DNA of 64,000 nucleotides from Pseudomonadota bacterium (GTDB lineage: Bacteria > Pseudomonadota > Alphaproteobacteria > Rickettsiales > UBA6187), in the NCBI GenBank assembly GCA_027620075.1, contig JAQCEY010000006.1, positions 62,001 to 126,000 on the forward strand, written 5' to 3'. Below are positions 61,765 to 64,000 of this stretch, one piece after another (within the stretch, counting starts at the first letter, position 1; each line of letters begins with the position of its first letter). The notes under the pieces were generated by a model. It saw nothing but the letters and a program-made list of their open reading frames with translations. It made no database searches and was not told the DNA's origin. A program made the translations under genes and the position numbers.

Positions 61765-61940
61765 ATACTATCCTTATATTTTTCATTGCGGTATATAGTA
61801 TTTTAGCCAAAATGTAAATTGTTAGGTATTTCCATACTACACTCCGTTTAATAAGACGCATTTACGCCAAATGACCGGTTAACATTTTATTAATTAATAA
61901 TAATTATAATGATAGACTTAATTTTAGGTAAAAATGTGAT

Positions 61941-62402
61941 ATGTCCGACAATCATTTAAGTGAGGATCTTCTAAAAAATGAGAGGATAACTAATATTATC
62001 CTTGACCATTGGAATGATATAAAGGGGCTACACCATTTTCCTAAAGAAAGCGATCTGGATACCGCCTATCTTGAGCCTTTGCTTGATAATTGCTTCTTAA
62101 TAGATGTGGAAGGAATCGTAAACGGCAAATATAATTATAAGTTTATCGGTAAGAACGTATTAAACTCATATGGCAGCGACCTTACTAAAGTAATTGATAT
62201 TGATGCTCAGAGTCCTTTGACGCAAAAAGACAAGATAATGGATCTCCTCCATAGCAAGCGTCCGGTAATTGATGACGGAAGTTTCAAGAATATCAACGGT
62301 GATATCGTCAGATACCACCAGTGCCTTGTGCCGCTGAGCGTAGACGGTTACAAAATAGATAGTATTTTCGGCGGAATGTTTATAAGCATACACCGAAAAT
62401 AA
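61941..62402 (+). CDS. PAS_5-family sensory protein, second copy
   Basis: A 153-residue single-domain protein with the PAS_5 layout: helix ILDHWNDIKGLHHFPKESDLD, the strand PLLDNCFLIDVEG, then KYNYKFIGKNVLNSYGSDLT (the FRLxGxxLxxxxGxxLT motif) and a late RYHQCLVPLSVDG strand. It is a closer fit to the family than the protein at 31449-31883. No output domain and no visible cofactor ligand. PAS_5 proteins are typical of alphaproteobacteria, where some are cell-cycle or motility regulators. Monocistronic. Confidence 0.75.
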   Translation: MSDNHLSEDLLKNERITNIILDHWNDIKGLHHFPKESDLDTAYLEPLLDNCFLIDVEGIVNGKYNYKFIGKNVLNSYGSDLTKVIDIDAQSPLTQKDKIMDLLHSKRPVIDDGSFKNINGDIVRYHQCLVPLSVDGYKIDSIFGGMFISIHRK

Positions 62403-62504
62403 TAAATTCTTTATGCCAAATTAACTAGCATATAGCTGTTTTTGTTGCTTATATTTTCTAAGTTATTATATTGAATTGTTTAGTACCTAATAATAAGCCG
62501 TGTA

Positions 62505-63104
62505 ATGGATAATAAAAAAATACCTAATATATTGACCGTATTCAGGATTGTTATAATCCCGATACTTGTTGCGTCTTTCTTTATTGAAGGCAAAATGTAT
62601 CATTGGGTAGCAGCCGGATTGTTCATAATAGCAAGTATAACGGATTTTTTTGACGGGTATTTGGCAAGAACTTTAAAAGCCACATCTAAACTGGGGCGTT
62701 TTTTAGACCCTATAGCCGATAAGTTGCTGGTTGCCTCCGCAATACTTATGCTTGTGCATTTTGACGGCATAGGGCGATATGATATTGTTCCTGCCGTAGC
62801 TATATTATGCAGGGAGATAATGGTTTCCGGTTTAAGGGAGTTTTTGGCGGAGATAAATGTCAGTGTGCCTGTAACCAAGCTGGCAAAAGTTAAAACCGCT
62901 GTGCAGATGACGGCAATTTTCCTTCTGCTTTTAGGCGTTGAAGGGCCGAGTTTTGATGAAGTGGAAGAAATAACGGAAATAAATCTGACTGTATTTATAG
63001 GAAGAATCCTGCTTTGGGTATCTGCAGTATTGACTGTTATTACAGGTTATGCCTATCTTAAAGCAGGACTTAAACATATGAAAGAAGCAGATGAGAAAAA
63101 GTAA
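62505..63104 (+). CDS. pgsA: CDP-diacylglycerol-glycerol-3-phosphate 3-phosphatidyltransferase
   Basis: PgsA makes phosphatidylglycerol phosphate, the precursor of phosphatidylglycerol and cardiolipin. The 199-residue membrane protein has five to six hydrophobic helices and the CDP-alcohol phosphotransferase signature (D-x2-D-G-x2-A-R-x8-G-x3-D-x3-D), seen as DFFDGYLARTLKATSKLGRF followed by LDPIADK. The start MDNKKIPNILTVFRIV is typical of the family. It overlaps the M23 peptidase gene by 14 bases. Confidence 0.96.
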   Translation: MDNKKIPNILTVFRIVIIPILVASFFIEGKMYHWVAAGLFIIASITDFFDGYLARTLKATSKLGRFLDPIADKLLVASAILMLVHFDGIGRYDIVPAVAILCREIMVSGLREFLAEINVSVPVTKLAKVKTAVQMTAIFLLLLGVEGPSFDEVEEITEINLTVFIGRILLWVSAVLTVITGYAYLKAGLKHMKEADEKK

Positions 63105-64000
63105 TATCAGATATTTTATAGTTTTTTTTAACTTTTTATGTGCAGTTTTTTGCCCTGTTATATCGTATGGTAATATCTACGAGTTTGAAGTAAAGCAGGG
63201 AGACACTTTATCAAATATAATAAGAGAGGTCGGTATATCCTCTACTGATGCGGCAAATGCTATTTCTGCAATGCAGGATATATATAATCCGGGGAAAATC
63301 AGGGTAGGAGATAAAATAAAAATTTCATATAGCACTTTAAAAGCGGAGGGTGAAACTAATAAGGTATTGGTAGGTATTGATTTCTTCCCCTCGAAGCTTG
63401 AAAAAGTATATGTAAGAAGAGCCGGTGAGGATTCGTTCTATGCCAAGAAAGTTGAAGTGCCTACGGCAAAAAGGTTGGTTAAGGCTTCGGCACAAATCGA
63501 GTCAACATTTTTCGGTGCTACCAAAAAATCAGGGATACCTTTCGAAATCGGAAATGAATTTGTAAAAAAATATAGCTATGATGTTGACTTTCAAAGAGAC
63601 CTGAGAAAAGGTAATACTCTTGACGTTTTATATGAAGAAGTCGTCACTCCTACCGGTGATGTTGTAGGTAGTGGTGAAATATTATATGCAAATCTTGAGC
63701 TAAATGAGCAAAGCTATCCTATCTACAGATTCCGGACTTTAGACGGTAGTTACGGTTATTATAACGAAGACGGCGAATCAATAGAAAAATCCTTCTTGCG
63801 GACACCTATTGACGGTGCAAGGATAACCTCCGGTTTCGGAAAACGAAGACACCCTATCTTAGGATATAATAAGATGCATAAAGGGCTTGATTTCGGAGCT
63901 CCGCAGGGAACTCCTATATATGCCGCAGGCTCCGGCGTTGTGACAAAAATAGGTAAAAACGGAAGTTACGGTAATTACATACAGATAGGACACGGCAACG
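63091..64000 (+). CDS. M23-family peptidoglycan endopeptidase, 3'-truncated by window
   Basis: The gene starts within the last codons of pgsA and runs off the window after 303 codons. A signal peptide (about residues 1-27, ending VISYG) is followed by an OapA/LysM-like segment (YEFEVKQGDTLSNIIREVG), and by a C-terminal LytM domain. That domain shows SGFGKRRHPILGYNKMHKGLDFGAP (metal His and Asp) and a terminal GHGN just at the window edge. This pattern is that of periplasmic cell-wall endopeptidases such as MepM. The end of the domain is not visible. Confidence 0.9.
   Translation, partial: MRKSNIRYFIVFFNFLCAVFCPVISYGNIYEFEVKQGDTLSNIIREVGISSTDAANAISAMQDIYNPGKIRVGDKIKISYSTLKAEGETNKVLVGIDFFPSKLEKVYVRRAGEDSFYAKKVEVPTAKRLVKASAQIESTFFGATKKSGIPFEIGNEFVKKYSYDVDFQRDLRKGNTLDVLYEEVVTPTGDVVGSGEILYANLELNEQSYPIYRFRTLDGSYGYYNEDGESIEKSFLRTPIDGARITSGFGKRRHPILGYNKMHKGLDFGAPQGTPIYAAGSGVVTKIGKNGSYGNYIQIGHGN

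Overview
The window is a gene-dense, AT-rich bacterial chromosome segment of about 68 genes, with no rRNA, tRNA, CRISPR array, prophage or full-length insertion sequence seen. The gene content points to an alphaproteobacterium of Rickettsiales/Holosporales type: a CckA hybrid kinase, the plsX-fabH ... ihfA-merR neighbourhood, a lone ccmC, a seven-iron ferredoxin FdxA, a mitochondrial NDUFAF5-like protein and PAS_5-type proteins. It is less reduced than Rickettsia, since it keeps dapA, lysC, hisA/F/E, metF and folC. Several single genes look like tools for life with a eukaryote: a protein ending in a CaaX prenylation box, a minimal protein-kinase-like protein, ankyrin proteins, and a protein whose core matches a domain (DUF6824) known mainly from diatoms and other stramenopiles. 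I infer an intracellular or host-associated lifestyle, possibly with a stramenopile or alga; no genus is assigned.

Layout. 0-5 kb: trmL (cut by the window edge), rpmJ, dapA-smpB, a FabK/nitronate monooxygenase-like flavoprotein and a YceI-like protein. 5-10 kb: lysC, then an accessory stretch (kinase-like protein, LysR regulator with divergent VOC protein, two orphans including the DUF6824-like protein). 10-16 kb: ccmC, fdxA, map, cinA-like, topA. 16-19 kb: hisA-hisF-hisE-HIT on the minus strand, flanked by orphan genes. 19.8-29.4 kb: a long plus-strand run dcd-murA-ctp-deacetylase-rppH-dciA-gpmI-lepB-rnc-era, much of it translationally overlapping. 29.5-33.5 kb (minus): pentapeptide protein, two orphans, a Nit-type amidase and bamE. 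33.6-38 kb: rpmF, plsX, fabH, a secreted orphan, ihfA, merR. 38-48 kb: ankyrin-like orphan, comF, NDUFAF5-like protein, cckA with an overlapping second histidine kinase, the CaaX protein and an ankyrin-subtilase-barrel fusion. 48-56 kb: pseudopilin-like protein, mnmD, small membrane protein, yejF-like transporter ATPase, a large proline-rich lipoprotein, an alaC-like aminotransferase and a CheY-like regulator. 56-64 kb: metF-cca, SPFH/NfeD pair, folC, PAS_5 protein, pgsA and an M23 peptidase cut by the window end.

The most unusual non-coding content is a set of nested palindromic elements (near 3.1, 25.3, 31.9 and 38.6 kb). Each has AT-rich terminal inverted repeats, usually bordered by TA, around outward-facing hairpins that begin with GTCAT. 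In each hairpin pair the two stems differ in sequence yet stay self-complementary. A separate 72-bp palindromic MITE with a perfect 8-bp flanking duplication lies at 8.7 kb. Everything was read by eye from the sequence; family assignments come from motif recognition, not database searches.
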